In this document: positions 45,909-54,155 of the stretch, one piece after another
Layout of the letters: each line of letters opens with the position of its first letter
How positions within the stretch are numbered: position 1 is the stretch's first letter
Source: Haloarcula rubripromontorii
GTDB taxonomy: Archaea; Halobacteriota; Halobacteria; Halobacteriales; Haloarculaceae
NCBI RefSeq assembly: GCF_001280425.1
Contig: NZ_LIUF01000001.1
Coordinates: 538,945 to 602,944 of the forward strand
Length of the DNA stretch: 64,000 nt
Direction of reading: 5' to 3'
Translations under genes and position numbers: made by a program
The notes under the pieces: model-generated
Databases searched by the model: none
Seen by the model: only the letters and a program-made list of their open reading frames with translations
What the model was told of the DNA's origin: nothing

Positions 45909-47672
45909 TCAGTCGTCGGACGGGAGCGGTTCGCCGGAGCCGTCGGTCGGCGCGGGCGAGGCCTGCATGTCGTCGTCTTCCGCGTAGGGGTACCACGTCA
46001 TCTTCGTGTTGTGCATGTACGGGTCGTCGTAGTCCGTCTCTTCGGGTTCGACCATCTCGGCCAGCGTCTCCTCGTCGCGGTCCGCGACGAAGTCACGGAA
46101 GGTTTCGCCGCCCTCGCGGGCGTTCTTGAAGTTGTTGACGAGGTTCTTGATAGCGCCGGGCACTTCGTCGGCGGGGACGCGCATCTCCACCCAGTCGGCG
46201 AAGCGCGGGTCGTCGCCGAGGCCGCCGCCGAGGCCGATGTCGAGTGCCTCGACCGGCTCGCCGTCCTTGCGGGTCTTCATGCCGCGCAGGGACACGTCGG
46301 CAATCTGGGGCTGGGCACAGGAGGCCGTACAGCCCGAGAGGTGGATGTGGAAGTCCTTGTGGTCCTCGGGCAGTTCGACGTTGTCCTTGAGCCAGCGGGC
46401 GTACCGGACTTGGCGGTTCTTCGTCTCGACGATGGAGAGCGAGCAGTACTCCGTGCCCGTACAGGCGATGGAGCCGCGCATGAACGGCGACGGGTCCGGG
46501 GAGTAGTTCTCCAGCAGAGGCTCGCTGGTGAACTCGTCGAGGTTCTCCTCGGGCACGTCGGTGACGATGATGTTCTGGCGCTGGGTCAGGCGGACCTCGC
46601 CGGAGCCGTACTCGTCGGCGAGTTCGGCGAGTTCGAGCACGTCGTCGGCACCCATGCGGCCGACCAGCACGTTCAGGCCGACGTAGTAGTTGCCGTCCTT
46701 CTGCTCGTGAATCCCGACGTGGTCGTTGTGTCCGTCCTGGGACCCGGTGTTGTAGCTGTACTGGTCGCGCATGTCCTCGCCCGCAGTCGGGAGTTCGAAG
46801 TCGACGTACTCCTCCTGCAGGACCGAGCGCATCTTTTCCGGACCCCACTCGTCCATGAGGAACTTGATGCGGGCGTTGAAGCGGTCCTCGCGGTCGCCGT
46901 AGTCGCGGAAGAGCGCGGACATGCCGTGTGCCACGTCGGCGGCCTGCTCCGGCGGAACCCACACGTCGAGTTCGCGGGCGAGACGTGGCTCCTTGCGGGA
47001 GAGGCCGCCGCCGATGCGGACGTTGAAGCCGAGTTCGCCGTCCTTTTCGGCGGGCTCGAAGGCGAGGTCGTTGATGTCGCCCTGGCCACAGCCCTCGTCA
47101 CAGCCGGCGATGGCGACTTTCCACTTGCGCGGGAGGTTCGAGTAGTCGTCGTTGCCTTTGAACGTCTCGTGGAGGTCCTCGGCGACGGGCCAGGCGTCGA
47201 CGTGTTCGTGCTTGTCCTTGCCGGCGACCGGGCAGCCGACGATGTTGCGCCAGGAGTCACCGCAGGCCTGCTGGGTGCCGAGGCCGACGGCTTCGAGCTT
47301 CTCGAATATCTCCGGGATGTCCTCCAGCTTTATCCAGTGCAGTTGGATGGACTGGCGGGTCGTCCAGTCACAGTAGGCCTCGCCGAACTCGGGGTTGTCG
47401 ACGGGACCGGTCGCGTACTCTTTCGCGATTTCGCCGATGACCTCAAGCTGGCCCGGCTTGATGACGCCGTTTGGCGTCCCGATACGCATCATGAAGTACG
47501 ACTCCTGCCCGGAGCGCTGGTGGTACAGGCCCCACCACTTGAAGCGCTCGAACCACGCGTCGTGTTCGTCCTCCGGAATGGCGTCCCAGCCCTTCTCCGC
47601 GAACTCCATCAAATGCTCCCGTATCTCGTTGCCGTAAACCTCGTCTTTCCATTTCTCGACTTTACTGGGCAT
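45909..47672 (-). CDS. Ferredoxin-dependent nitrite/sulfite reductase
   Basis: The 587-residue protein has two nitrite/sulfite reductase half-domains and the siroheme-[4Fe-4S] cysteine sets Ala-Cys-Thr-Gly-Thr-Glu-Tyr-Cys and Gly-Cys-Thr-Ala-Ser-Cys-Ala-Gln-Pro-Gln in the C-terminal half. Haloarchaeal assimilatory nitrite reductases (Nas type) have this length and a Trp-Lys-Asp-Glu-Val-Tyr-Gly N-terminus. It would reduce nitrite to ammonia with reduced ferredoxin. Sulfite as substrate cannot be excluded. Siroheme shares its precursor with the cobalamin genes nearby. Confidence 0.9.
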   Translation of the reverse strand: MPSKVEKWKDEVYGNEIREHLMEFAEKGWDAIPEDEHDAWFERFKWWGLYHQRSGQESYFMMRIGTPNGVIKPGQLEVIGEIAKEYATGPVDNPEFGEAYCDWTTRQSIQLHWIKLEDIPEIFEKLEAVGLGTQQACGDSWRNIVGCPVAGKDKHEHVDAWPVAEDLHETFKGNDDYSNLPRKWKVAIAGCDEGCGQGDINDLAFEPAEKDGELGFNVRIGGGLSRKEPRLARELDVWVPPEQAADVAHGMSALFRDYGDREDRFNARIKFLMDEWGPEKMRSVLQEEYVDFELPTAGEDMRDQYSYNTGSQDGHNDHVGIHEQKDGNYYVGLNVLVGRMGADDVLELAELADEYGSGEVRLTQRQNIIVTDVPEENLDEFTSEPLLENYSPDPSPFMRGSIACTGTEYCSLSIVETKNRQVRYARWLKDNVELPEDHKDFHIHLSGCTASCAQPQIADVSLRGMKTRKDGEPVEALDIGLGGGLGDDPRFADWVEMRVPADEVPGAIKNLVNNFKNAREGGETFRDFVADRDEETLAEMVEPEETDYDDPYMHNTKMTWYPYAEDDDMQASPAPTDGSGEPLPSDD

Positions 47673-47764
47673 AGCTAATGTGTTCTCTCACAAGTCTCAC
47701 AGACTTATACAACACACTTTGCCGTCAACCGTCTCCCCCACTCCCCGAAACAAGATATTATTGC

Positions 47765-48106
47765 CTATTCTACGGGGTGAGCAAGCCGGGTTCGTTTCTC
47801 CGGAAAATGAACGCTCTCGTGTACAACACCGTAGAACTCGCCGGAATCGGGGTCTACGACGCGACCGACGGTCAACCAGTCGGTGACGCCGCTCTCGCCA
47901 CAGGCGATGCACTGTCCGGCTATTCGTGCCTGAATATCCGGATAATCCACGCCCACTTTCACGAACCCCTCGGCGAGGAAATCCGTCGTCTCACACCCAC
48001 AGAAGCCGCTTCGGGCCAGCAGCCACAGGTCCGAGACGTTCACTTCCCGCGAGTCGTTGACGGAGATCCAGGCCCCGTCGTCGAGCTGGTGAACGTCAGT
48101 CGTCAT
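47765..48106 (-). CDS. Small cysteine-containing protein next to nitrite reductase
   Basis: This 113-residue protein starts Met-Thr-Thr-Asp-Val-His-Gln-Leu-Asp-Asp-Gly. It has Phe-Cys-Gly-Cys and Cys-Ile-Ala-Cys-Gly-Glu-Ser, four cysteines that could bind one zinc ion. It lies 93 nt upstream of the reductase gene on the same strand. Function unknown; it may be a small regulator or a nitrogen-related accessory protein. Confidence 0.6.
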   Translation of the reverse strand: MTTDVHQLDDGAWISVNDSREVNVSDLWLLARSGFCGCETTDFLAEGFVKVGVDYPDIQARIAGQCIACGESGVTDWLTVGRVVDPDSGEFYGVVHESVHFPEKRTRLAHPVE

Positions 48107-48377
48107 TACATCTCATTAGATTCCCGAGACACCTGAGGCCATCGGCGGTCGCAAGTATCACCGCGGTCGGGTCGAATCCGTCGCAGTCGTGCGGTGACTG
48201 CATCAGATATAATGACCCACTATTTCCTGGGTTCTGTACGAGATGGGACCAAATGTTGCCTGTAAGTCGCAGTGCGGGTCAAGCTTACAGGAGAGTCTGT
48301 GTTTAAGATAATGGGGGCGTTACAGAGGAGTACGACACTACGTGGCGGCCACGCAGGTCGCTGCTGTGACTGAAACG

Positions 48378-48524
48378 ATGACGAACGCACAACAGACCCA
48401 CGACGATGACGCCGAACGCGAAGAGCCGACCACAGACCACCTCGATAACGTCGAGGACGGCTGCGGTTGCACAGAAATCTGGGAGCACATGAGCAAAGAG
48501 CGCGAGAGCGCATCTGACGACTGA
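48378..48524 (+). CDS. Small Asp-Gly-Cys-Gly-Cys protein
   Basis: I chose the ATG at 48378, giving 48 residues. A variable acidic start is followed by Val-Glu-Asp-Gly-Cys-Gly-Cys-Thr-Glu-Ile-Trp-Glu-His, a segment I recognise from small haloarchaeal proteins. The two cysteines and a histidine could bind zinc, perhaps as a dimer. Its acidic composition and conserved end support a real gene. Function unknown. Confidence 0.65.
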   Translation: MTNAQQTHDDDAEREEPTTDHLDNVEDGCGCTEIWEHMSKERESASDD

Positions 48525-48644
48525 GACAGACTGGGGACTGATTGCGCCGACACCGGGTCGGTGACAGCCGAGAATTACTTACAATAGCCTGTATGACACC
48601 CCTGTACGGGATACTTTTGTGCGGCGCTCCCCAAGCACGTATCG

Positions 48645-49322
48645 ATGCCTGAGGGGCCCGACAACGACGTTCCATCGACCGACCGCGAATCACCGGTCGG
48701 TAAACCGGTCATCCGCGGGGATCCGGCACTCACTGGCCAGCGACCCGAGGAGGCCATCGAGTTCAATCCCGACGATCCCGAGAGTCTCGAACTCGCGGCC
48801 AGAACAGTCGAGAAGTTCTCCGAGAACACCGCCGGCGCCGACGACAACGTGTTCATTCTGCGGGGCGCGGCCGCGTGTGCAGCCCTAGTCCGTGGTGAGG
48901 GGTCCTACAAGGCCGCTGCCGAGCGGGCCGGCGGCGAGGCGTCGGTCTCGTTCATCCGCAAGTGGTCCCGCGTGCACGACCTCCCCCGGTCCGTGCGCAT
49001 TCACGTCGCCAAGGGAGAGATTGCGCCGACGGCGGCCAAGCACATCGCCAGAGTCTCCGGCGAATCCCGCCTCCTACTGGCGTGGGCCGCCCTCGATCAC
49101 GACCTCACTGTCCGCCAGATTCGATCCGTTGCCAGCAGCGTCAACGACGGCGCGTCCGTAGACGCGGCACTCGCCAGAAACGGATACGCGCTGGGTGAGA
49201 TGCGGACACAACTCGGCCGCGACGCCTACTGTCGACTCCGCCGGCAGGCCGCACTCGACGGGGCATCCCCAGGGGAGGTCATCAGTGAGGCTATCGAATC
49301 GTACTTCCACGACGGACCGTAA
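48645..49322 (+). CDS. Haloarchaeal helix-turn-helix protein (DUF7119-like)
   Basis: The 225-residue protein has a disordered N-terminus and helical repeats from residue 70, with Ser-Tyr-Lys-Ala-Ala-Ala-Glu-Arg-Ala and Phe-Ile-Arg-Lys-Trp-Ser-Arg-Val, resembling a helix-turn-helix. A region with Glu-Ile-Ala-Pro-Thr-Ala-Ala-Lys-His-Ile-Ala-Arg recalls ParB-like HTHs. The end, Asp-Gly-Ala-Ser-Pro-Gly-Glu-Val-Ile-Ser-Glu-Ala-Ile-Glu-Ser-Tyr, looks like a ribbon-helix-helix tail. It is probably DNA-binding. It lies just before tRNA-Lys. Confidence 0.65.
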   Translation: MPEGPDNDVPSTDRESPVGKPVIRGDPALTGQRPEEAIEFNPDDPESLELAARTVEKFSENTAGADDNVFILRGAAACAALVRGEGSYKAAAERAGGEASVSFIRKWSRVHDLPRSVRIHVAKGEIAPTAAKHIARVSGESRLLLAWAALDHDLTVRQIRSVASSVNDGASVDAALARNGYALGEMRTQLGRDAYCRLRRQAALDGASPGEVISEAIESYFHDGP

Positions 49323-49356
49323 GGTCTTAATCGCCGCTCCCCCGAGCGAATAGCGA

Positions 49357-49430
49357 GGGCCGGTAGCTCAGTTAGGCAGAGCGTCTGGCTTTTAACCAGA
49401 TGGTCGGGGGTTCAACTCCCTCCCGGCCCG
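49357..49430 (+). tRNA. tRNA-Lys (UUU)
   Basis: A complete 74-nt cloverleaf. The acceptor GGGCCGG pairs with CCGGCCC, followed by a G discriminator. The anticodon stem TCTGG/CCAGA holds the loop CTTTTAA with anticodon TTT. The T arm GGGGG-TTCAACT-CCCTC is typical. CCA is not encoded. Its 3' end is repeated four more times downstream. Confidence 0.97.
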
Positions 49431-49940
49431 CTTCTACGACGAACGGATGTGAGGAGTGAAGCGGCCACGGAGGCGTTGAACCCTGGAAGGCACGCGCAGC
49501 GAACGGATGTGAGCGAGCATGTCTCCCTCCGGTTCAACTCCCTCCCGGCCCGTGCAACGAACTGACGAGCGCCGCGAGTCAGTGAGTGAACCGGCAGGAA
49601 AGAGTCGAATCCTGGAAGGCACGCACAGCGAACGAACGTGAGCGAGCATGTCTTCCTTCGGTTCAACTCCCTCCCGGCCCGTGCAACGAACTGACGAGCG
49701 CTGCGAGTCAGTGAGTGAACCGGCAGGAAAGAGTCGAATCCTGGAAGGCACGCACAGCGAACGAACGTGAGCGAGCATGTCTTCCTTCGGTTCAACTCCC
49801 TCCCGGCCCGTGCAACGAACTGACGAGCGCTGCGAGTCAGTGAGTGAACCGGCAGGAAAGAGTCGAATCCTGGAAGGCACGCACAGCGAACGAACGTGAG
49901 CGAGCATGTCTTCCTTCGGTTCAACTCCCTCCCGGCCCGC
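49410..49940 (+). repeat. Tandem 129-bp repeats carrying the tRNA-Lys 3' end
   Basis: The 21-bp T-arm/acceptor end of tRNA-Lys (49410-49430) reappears at 49532, 49661, 49790 and 49919. Spacings are 122, 129, 129 and 129 nt. Whole units at 49532-49660, 49661-49789 and 49790-49918 differ by only a few bases. Each contains ACTGAC and GTCAGT arms of a small hairpin. The sequence just after the tRNA (cttctacgacgaacgg) also follows the last copy. The array could come from repeated integration at the tRNA, from unequal crossover, or be a functional tail. Open frames across it only mirror the 43-codon period. Confidence 0.9.
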
Positions 49941-50127
49941 TTCTACGACGAACGGGCGTGCGGAGTGAAGCGGCTACCAAGGGTGTTGGATTACGCCACG
50001 AGCGAACGCAGTGAGTGAAGTGGCGGTGGTCCACCTCCCGCCCGGCATGCTTTCTCTGGACAAGCGGCGCGGCAGTGTCTAGTTCGAGACCGGTTCATTT
50101 ACCACCGAGACAGCGAATGTCACCAGC
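49941..50127. other. Tail of the repeat region
   Basis: The first half is diverged repeat-unit sequence containing gagcgaacgcagtgagtgaag. The remainder leads into the next gene. Nothing else supportable. Confidence 0.5.
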
Positions 50128-50355
50128 ATGGACGGAACGACCGGTACGGTTCAGCGCGTACTCACGCAACCGTTGCGCCTGCTAGGTGTCACTGTCGGTG
50201 TATTGCTCGTCGTCGCCACGCTCGCGGCGGTTGCCAGCACACCGTGGCAGACGCACGCCTCGATGGCAGCGGCGATTGTACAGATGGTCGCGGCGGTCCT
50301 GATGGGTGTACTCGGGATCGGTCTGGCGTACATCACCTGGGCAGCCGACGCGTAA
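50128..50355 (+). CDS. Small two-span membrane protein
   Basis: This 75-residue protein has two hydrophobic segments (about 17-39 and 46-68) with a short loop. It has no recognised family. Composition and a clear start support it as a real gene. Confidence 0.6.
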   Translation: MDGTTGTVQRVLTQPLRLLGVTVGVLLVVATLAAVASTPWQTHASMAAAIVQMVAAVLMGVLGIGLAYITWAADA

Positions 50356-50389
50356 GTCAGTCGTTAAAAACCGAAAACAGACGTCGTTG

Positions 50390-51259
50390 TTATCCGCGGA
50401 CGGGCATATACGCCATCCCGAGCATCAGCACGGCCGCGATGCCCGAGAGTATCGAGACGCCCCAGAAACCGTTCTTGCGCTCGTGGAAGTAGTCCTGCTG
50501 GTCGAGCGTCGCCTGGTACTGGTCGTACTGCTGAATCGGGACGATTTGGACGGTGTGGTGGTCGGGGAAGTGGGTGAAGAACTGCTGCTCGTTCAGCGTG
50601 ACGTTTCCACCCTCCGAAAGTTCGACTGTGTTTTCACGCGGGGCGAACCATTCGAGCGTCGCGCCGTCGGCGGTCACTTCGGAGATGGTGGTCTCCTGAG
50701 TGCCGCTGTCGGTCGCATACGGGTAGGTATCGCCGGGGGAGAACGTCACTGTCTCCGGCTCAGGGAGCCACTCGCTCAGTGGGACCTGCGTATTGTTCGA
50801 CCGGTAGACCACGTACTCAGTCCCGTTCTGGGTTGCCAGCGTGTTCTTGACCGAGTCGTCCTCGGCGAGGAGCGCACTGACGTTGAGTTCTTCTTCGAGA
50901 GTCACCGTACTCTCGTTGCTGTCAGTGTGTACGCGGTAGGTGTCGTTCTGATACGTCGTCGTGGCATTGTGCTCTAACGTCGCAGTGTACTGTGACGACT
51001 CGTTGGTCCACGAGAGGTCAGCTGCCATACTGCCCCCGCCACCGCCGCCGTGGCCGCCACCGCCGCCGCCAGACATGTGGATGTTCGTGGCTGTGTATTC
51101 CGTTCCGTCGACAGTGAACGTACTCTCGTTGGTCAGTTCGGCGTCAGCGTCGAGCGACACCGTCGGCCGCTGACTCTCCGCGACGCCGATGTAGGCGTAC
51201 GCAGCAACACTGATAACGAGGAAGAACGCGAAGTACGCCGCCGCGGCTCGTCGTTGCAT
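50390..51259 (-). CDS. Exported membrane-anchored protein with Gly/His-rich segment
   Basis: The 289-residue protein has an N-terminal membrane/signal segment (about 8-26) and a second membrane segment at about 262-283, so the middle faces outside. Near residue 63 is Met-Ser-Gly6-His-Gly6-Ser, a flexible glycine run with one histidine. Many Asn-x-(Ser/Thr) sites occur in the beta-rich ectodomain. It resembles a haloarchaeal DUF5803-type protein but I am not sure. Function unknown. Confidence 0.65.
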   Translation of the reverse strand: MQRRAAAAYFAFFLVISVAAYAYIGVAESQRPTVSLDADAELTNESTFTVDGTEYTATNIHMSGGGGGGHGGGGGGSMAADLSWTNESSQYTATLEHNATTTYQNDTYRVHTDSNESTVTLEEELNVSALLAEDDSVKNTLATQNGTEYVVYRSNNTQVPLSEWLPEPETVTFSPGDTYPYATDSGTQETTISEVTADGATLEWFAPRENTVELSEGGNVTLNEQQFFTHFPDHHTVQIVPIQQYDQYQATLDQQDYFHERKNGFWGVSILSGIAAVLMLGMAYMPVRG

Positions 51260-51369
51260 ATCAGGACGGTCAGTTGCCGCGCCGTTTAATGATTACTTTT
51301 CGAGCGCATTGGTACGCAGGTGACACGACCCGCTCGCTCCGGAACGACGGTGCCGATGTATCGCACCGG

Positions 51370-51702
51370 TTAGGCTGTCTCAGACTCGCCAGCGAGAACG
51401 TCGTAGCTGTCGAGCGTCCCTGCCATCGACGGGGCATCCGGGTCGTCTTTCCGCTGCGTACCGTAGTTCAGCCACACGCCGCTCGTGTAGCTGTACATCT
51501 CGAAGCCAGCGTCGGTCTCGACGACGATGTCTATGACTGCGTCCTCGGGGGCATCATCGAGAACGACAGCCGACCGAACGTCGTTGTCGTGGTGCATCAC
51601 CCAGACTGCGACAGCGCCGTCGATGTCGTCCAGCAGGGCGCTGGCCTCCGCCGGTGAGAACGGGCGGTGGGGCCAGCCGTCGACGGGTTCTGGTTCATCC
51701 AT
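51370..51702 (-). CDS. Conserved-looking small acidic protein
   Basis: The 110-residue protein is acidic with an alpha/beta pattern and Pro-Phe-Ser-Pro-Ala-Glu-Ala near the start. It has no signal or membrane segment. No family recognised. Isolated, with 110-nt spacers on both sides. Confidence 0.5.
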   Translation of the reverse strand: MDEPEPVDGWPHRPFSPAEASALLDDIDGAVAVWVMHHDNDVRSAVVLDDAPEDAVIDIVVETDAGFEMYSYTSGVWLNYGTQRKDDPDAPSMAGTLDSYDVLAGESETA

Positions 51703-51750
51703 ACCGGTCAGACGGGCCGGAATGGCATCGGTGTTCCCCCGTTTTCCCGG

Positions 51751-51930
51751 TCAGTCGGCGAAGTAGCTGGTGAAAAAGCCGGAGAGGAACGACGAAACAG
51801 CGACGGCCATGGCCATATCAGTCAGGCTCCAGGGCGCGTCTTCGTCATCAGCCAGCCAGACAGTGATGGCGACGCTGACCACCAGCGAGACGATTCCGTT
51901 GAGGAGGTGCTTGCTCTTGAGCAGACTCAT
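51751..51930 (-). CDS. Small membrane protein
   Basis: I chose the ATG at 51930, giving 59 residues with two membrane segments separated by Asp-Asp-Glu-Asp-Ala-Pro-Trp. Function unknown. Confidence 0.5.
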   Translation of the reverse strand: MSLLKSKHLLNGIVSLVVSVAITVWLADDEDAPWSLTDMAMAVAVSSFLSGFFTSYFAD

Positions 51931-52042
51931 ACGGCCCACTGTTGGTGTGGGATTCGTATAGAGATTGCCCCCAGAGCGGTGTTTGCTGACTGATACGGAG
52001 TCACCGAGTTAGCCACATGGACTGGGTCCAGCATTGTGACAG

Positions 52043-52351
52043 TTAGCCGTCACAGCAGACCGTGTAGCGAACGTCGGTCCGGACAAGCGATTCAACTCGC
52101 TCGGCTGCGCTATCGACGGTCTCGAACTGCCCCAACTTGCTCACGACCGCACCGTCCGCGCGTAACACGACTGTCCATCGGCATCCGTCCGGCCCATCGC
52201 GCTGTTCGAACACGAACTCGCGGTCGGGCAGTCGAGCGGTGATTGGGCTGTCAGTCGTGACCGTCCACGACACCCCATCATCGAGTGTGCGCTCCAGCGC
52301 CGTTTCGAGTCGTCGGGCGAGTCTGGCCATCGGTTCGTCCCGCGCGTCCAT
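52043..52351 (-). CDS. Small haloarchaeal protein of unknown function
   Basis: I chose the ATG at 52351, giving 102 residues with an amphipathic first helix and a beta-rich middle (Trp-Thr-Val-Val-Leu-Arg-Ala-Asp-Gly-Ala). It ends Thr-Val-Cys-Cys-Asp-Gly with adjacent cysteines. It is divergent from the next gene with an 80-nt promoter gap. Confidence 0.5.
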   Translation of the reverse strand: MDARDEPMARLARRLETALERTLDDGVSWTVTTDSPITARLPDREFVFEQRDGPDGCRWTVVLRADGAVVSKLGQFETVDSAAERVESLVRTDVRYTVCCDG

Positions 52352-52430
52352 ACAGGACCGTCGAGGTGGAGAAGTATAAGCCGTTGTGACACGACACAAC
52401 GTTCAAACGGCCCAGACCCGTACAGTAGGT

Positions 52431-52844
52431 GTGACTCAGTCGCTTCTCGTCTACGACGGCAGTACCGACCTGTTCCGGCGCGCTGCCGAGACGGTAACCC
52501 GCTGTGCCACGGACATCACGCCGGTCCCCTGGGAATCCGACGCGATTCAGGCGTTCCTCCGGGCGCAGTTCGACGACCCACCGTTCGCGTTCATTCTGAT
52601 CGAAGGCGAGTCCGTCCACGTCGGTGAAGCGGCTGTGAAGGAAGCGCTGGAAGGACTCGATGTCGCGGCCCCCGTCGCTCGGTTGGCCGAGCAGGTGTAC
52701 CCCACCGCCGCCGCGCCGTTCGGGCGTCTCGTCCACGGCCAGGTCCCGGCCGATATCCACGGCACCTTTCCACTGGATAAGGCGGCGAAAGCACACATCG
52801 AGCCACTCCGGCAAGTCCACACGATCCCTGTCGAAACAGAGTAA
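52431..52844 (+). CDS. Small unknown alpha/beta protein
   Basis: I chose the GTG at 52431, giving 137 residues; the longer ATG frame would overlap the divergent promoter. The start Leu-Leu-Val-Tyr-Asp-Gly-Ser-Thr-Asp-Leu-Phe-Arg-Arg recalls the DCC thiol-oxidoreductase fold, but the cysteine pair of that family is missing. Function unknown. Confidence 0.5.
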   Translation: MTQSLLVYDGSTDLFRRAAETVTRCATDITPVPWESDAIQAFLRAQFDDPPFAFILIEGESVHVGEAAVKEALEGLDVAAPVARLAEQVYPTAAAPFGRLVHGQVPADIHGTFPLDKAAKAHIEPLRQVHTIPVETE

Positions 52845-53001
52845 TCGAGACGGTCAGTAGTCTAACCCTGCCGCGCGGTCGACAGACGACAGCGCGTCGC
52901 GCCCAGAGACAGCACGCGCCGTTTTCGCACCGTGCCGATAACTGAGCGACCCACGCTCCGCTGTTCGGAGGGTTGAAAACCTGTGGCCGGCTACTGCAGG
53001 T

Positions 53002-54147
53002 ATGCTGCGGCAGTCCGTCGAGGACGCGTTCACCCTGCTTGCTGTCCTCGTCGTCCTCTCTCTCGTTATCGGACAACTCCTCGGACAGCCGATCTTGCTT
53101 GGGTACGTGACATCCGGAAGTATGTCGCCGACGCTGAATACGGGTGACGCGTTTGTCGCCGTTCCTGCCCCCGTCGCTGGCGAAGTTGAGCCGGGGGACG
53201 TCATTGTGTTCGAAGCGGTTGAGCTACAGGGCGGCGGACTGACCACACACCGGGTTGTCGCAGAGACCGAAGAGGGGTACATCACGAAAGGAGACAACAA
53301 CCCGTTCAGAGACCAGAGCGGCGGCGAACCGGTCGTCACTGACGACCGCGTCGTCGCGACAGCACTGCAGGTCAACGGACAGGTCGTCCGCCTCCCCGGC
53401 CTCGGGACCGCAATCAGCTCTGCTCGAACGGCGGCTGAAAGTGGATTGGTATTGGTTGGCGGCGCAAGCAACAGCGACCTGACGAGCGGGCAGGGGCTCA
53501 GTGGTCTGTTCATCTCTGTCGGCCTCGGGCTGTTTCTACTCGTCTTCGTCGACAGCGTCCGGGCCAGTGAGGAACGAACCAGAGACCGGACCCGGTCGCG
53601 CGATGGGGACGCGATCAACGGCTGGACGATCATACTCGCACTGGCAGTGTTGATTCTCGTTCCGGCAAACGCCGCGATGATCGCTCCGAGCGGCACACAC
53701 AGCGTCACCATCGATAGTACGAGCGAAGATGTCACACCGGGCGAACCTGTCGAGAGCGAATTCACTGCCGAAAACGGCGGGCTGGTGACGATGCTCATCG
53801 TCCTCGAATCCGCAGACCCGGACGCGGCGATGGACCGTAACCGGCTTGTTGTCCAGCGCGGTGGGTCCGCAACGGCAACGCTGTCGGTGACCGCCCCACC
53901 GCCCGGCGAACAGGCGACCGTGACCGTCGAAGAGCATCGGTACTTTCTGTTAGCACCGCCGGGCGTCATCGCGGGACTGCACCGAATTCACCCGCTGGTG
54001 GCCATCGGAGCGTTCAATTTCCTAGTTCTGGGCAGCCTTGCAGCAGCAGTCGGGGCGACCTTCGGGTTCGGAACGGCGCGCAAGCGAAGCCGGAACCGAT
54101 CGGTCCCACTGAAGCGGCAGATACGTCGCCTGCTCGGGCGTGAGTGA
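53002..54147 (+). CDS. Signal peptidase I, archaeal/SipW-like S26B, with extra C-terminal region
   Basis: The 381-residue protein has an N-terminal membrane segment (about 10-28), the catalytic Ser-Gly-Ser-Met-Ser-Pro-Thr at 38-44 (Ser40 nucleophile) and Thr-His-Arg-Val-Val with His83. A Lys-Gly-Asp-Asn-Asn motif follows near 95. This Ser/His type is the S26B group that includes SipW. After the protease part come two further membrane segments, an external beta domain and a last membrane segment, a longer tail than the housekeeping enzyme. Its neighbours encode TasA/DUF1102-like proteins, which SipW-type enzymes process, so it is probably dedicated to this locus. Confidence 0.85.
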   Translation: MLRQSVEDAFTLLAVLVVLSLVIGQLLGQPILLGYVTSGSMSPTLNTGDAFVAVPAPVAGEVEPGDVIVFEAVELQGGGLTTHRVVAETEEGYITKGDNNPFRDQSGGEPVVTDDRVVATALQVNGQVVRLPGLGTAISSARTAAESGLVLVGGASNSDLTSGQGLSGLFISVGLGLFLLVFVDSVRASEERTRDRTRSRDGDAINGWTIILALAVLILVPANAAMIAPSGTHSVTIDSTSEDVTPGEPVESEFTAENGGLVTMLIVLESADPDAAMDRNRLVVQRGGSATATLSVTAPPPGEQATVTVEEHRYFLLAPPGVIAGLHRIHPLVAIGAFNFLVLGSLAAAVGATFGFGTARKRSRNRSVPLKRQIRRLLGRE

Positions 54148-54155
54148 TGGCGAGT

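Noticed and set aside
49412-49924. 170-codon minus frame with 43-residue repeats
   Set aside because: The repeat period of 129 nt is a multiple of three, so the frame stays open by chance across the tRNA-derived array.
49410-49940. CRISPR array
   Set aside because: Units are contiguous, 129 bp long and nearly identical throughout, with no unique spacers and no cas genes nearby.
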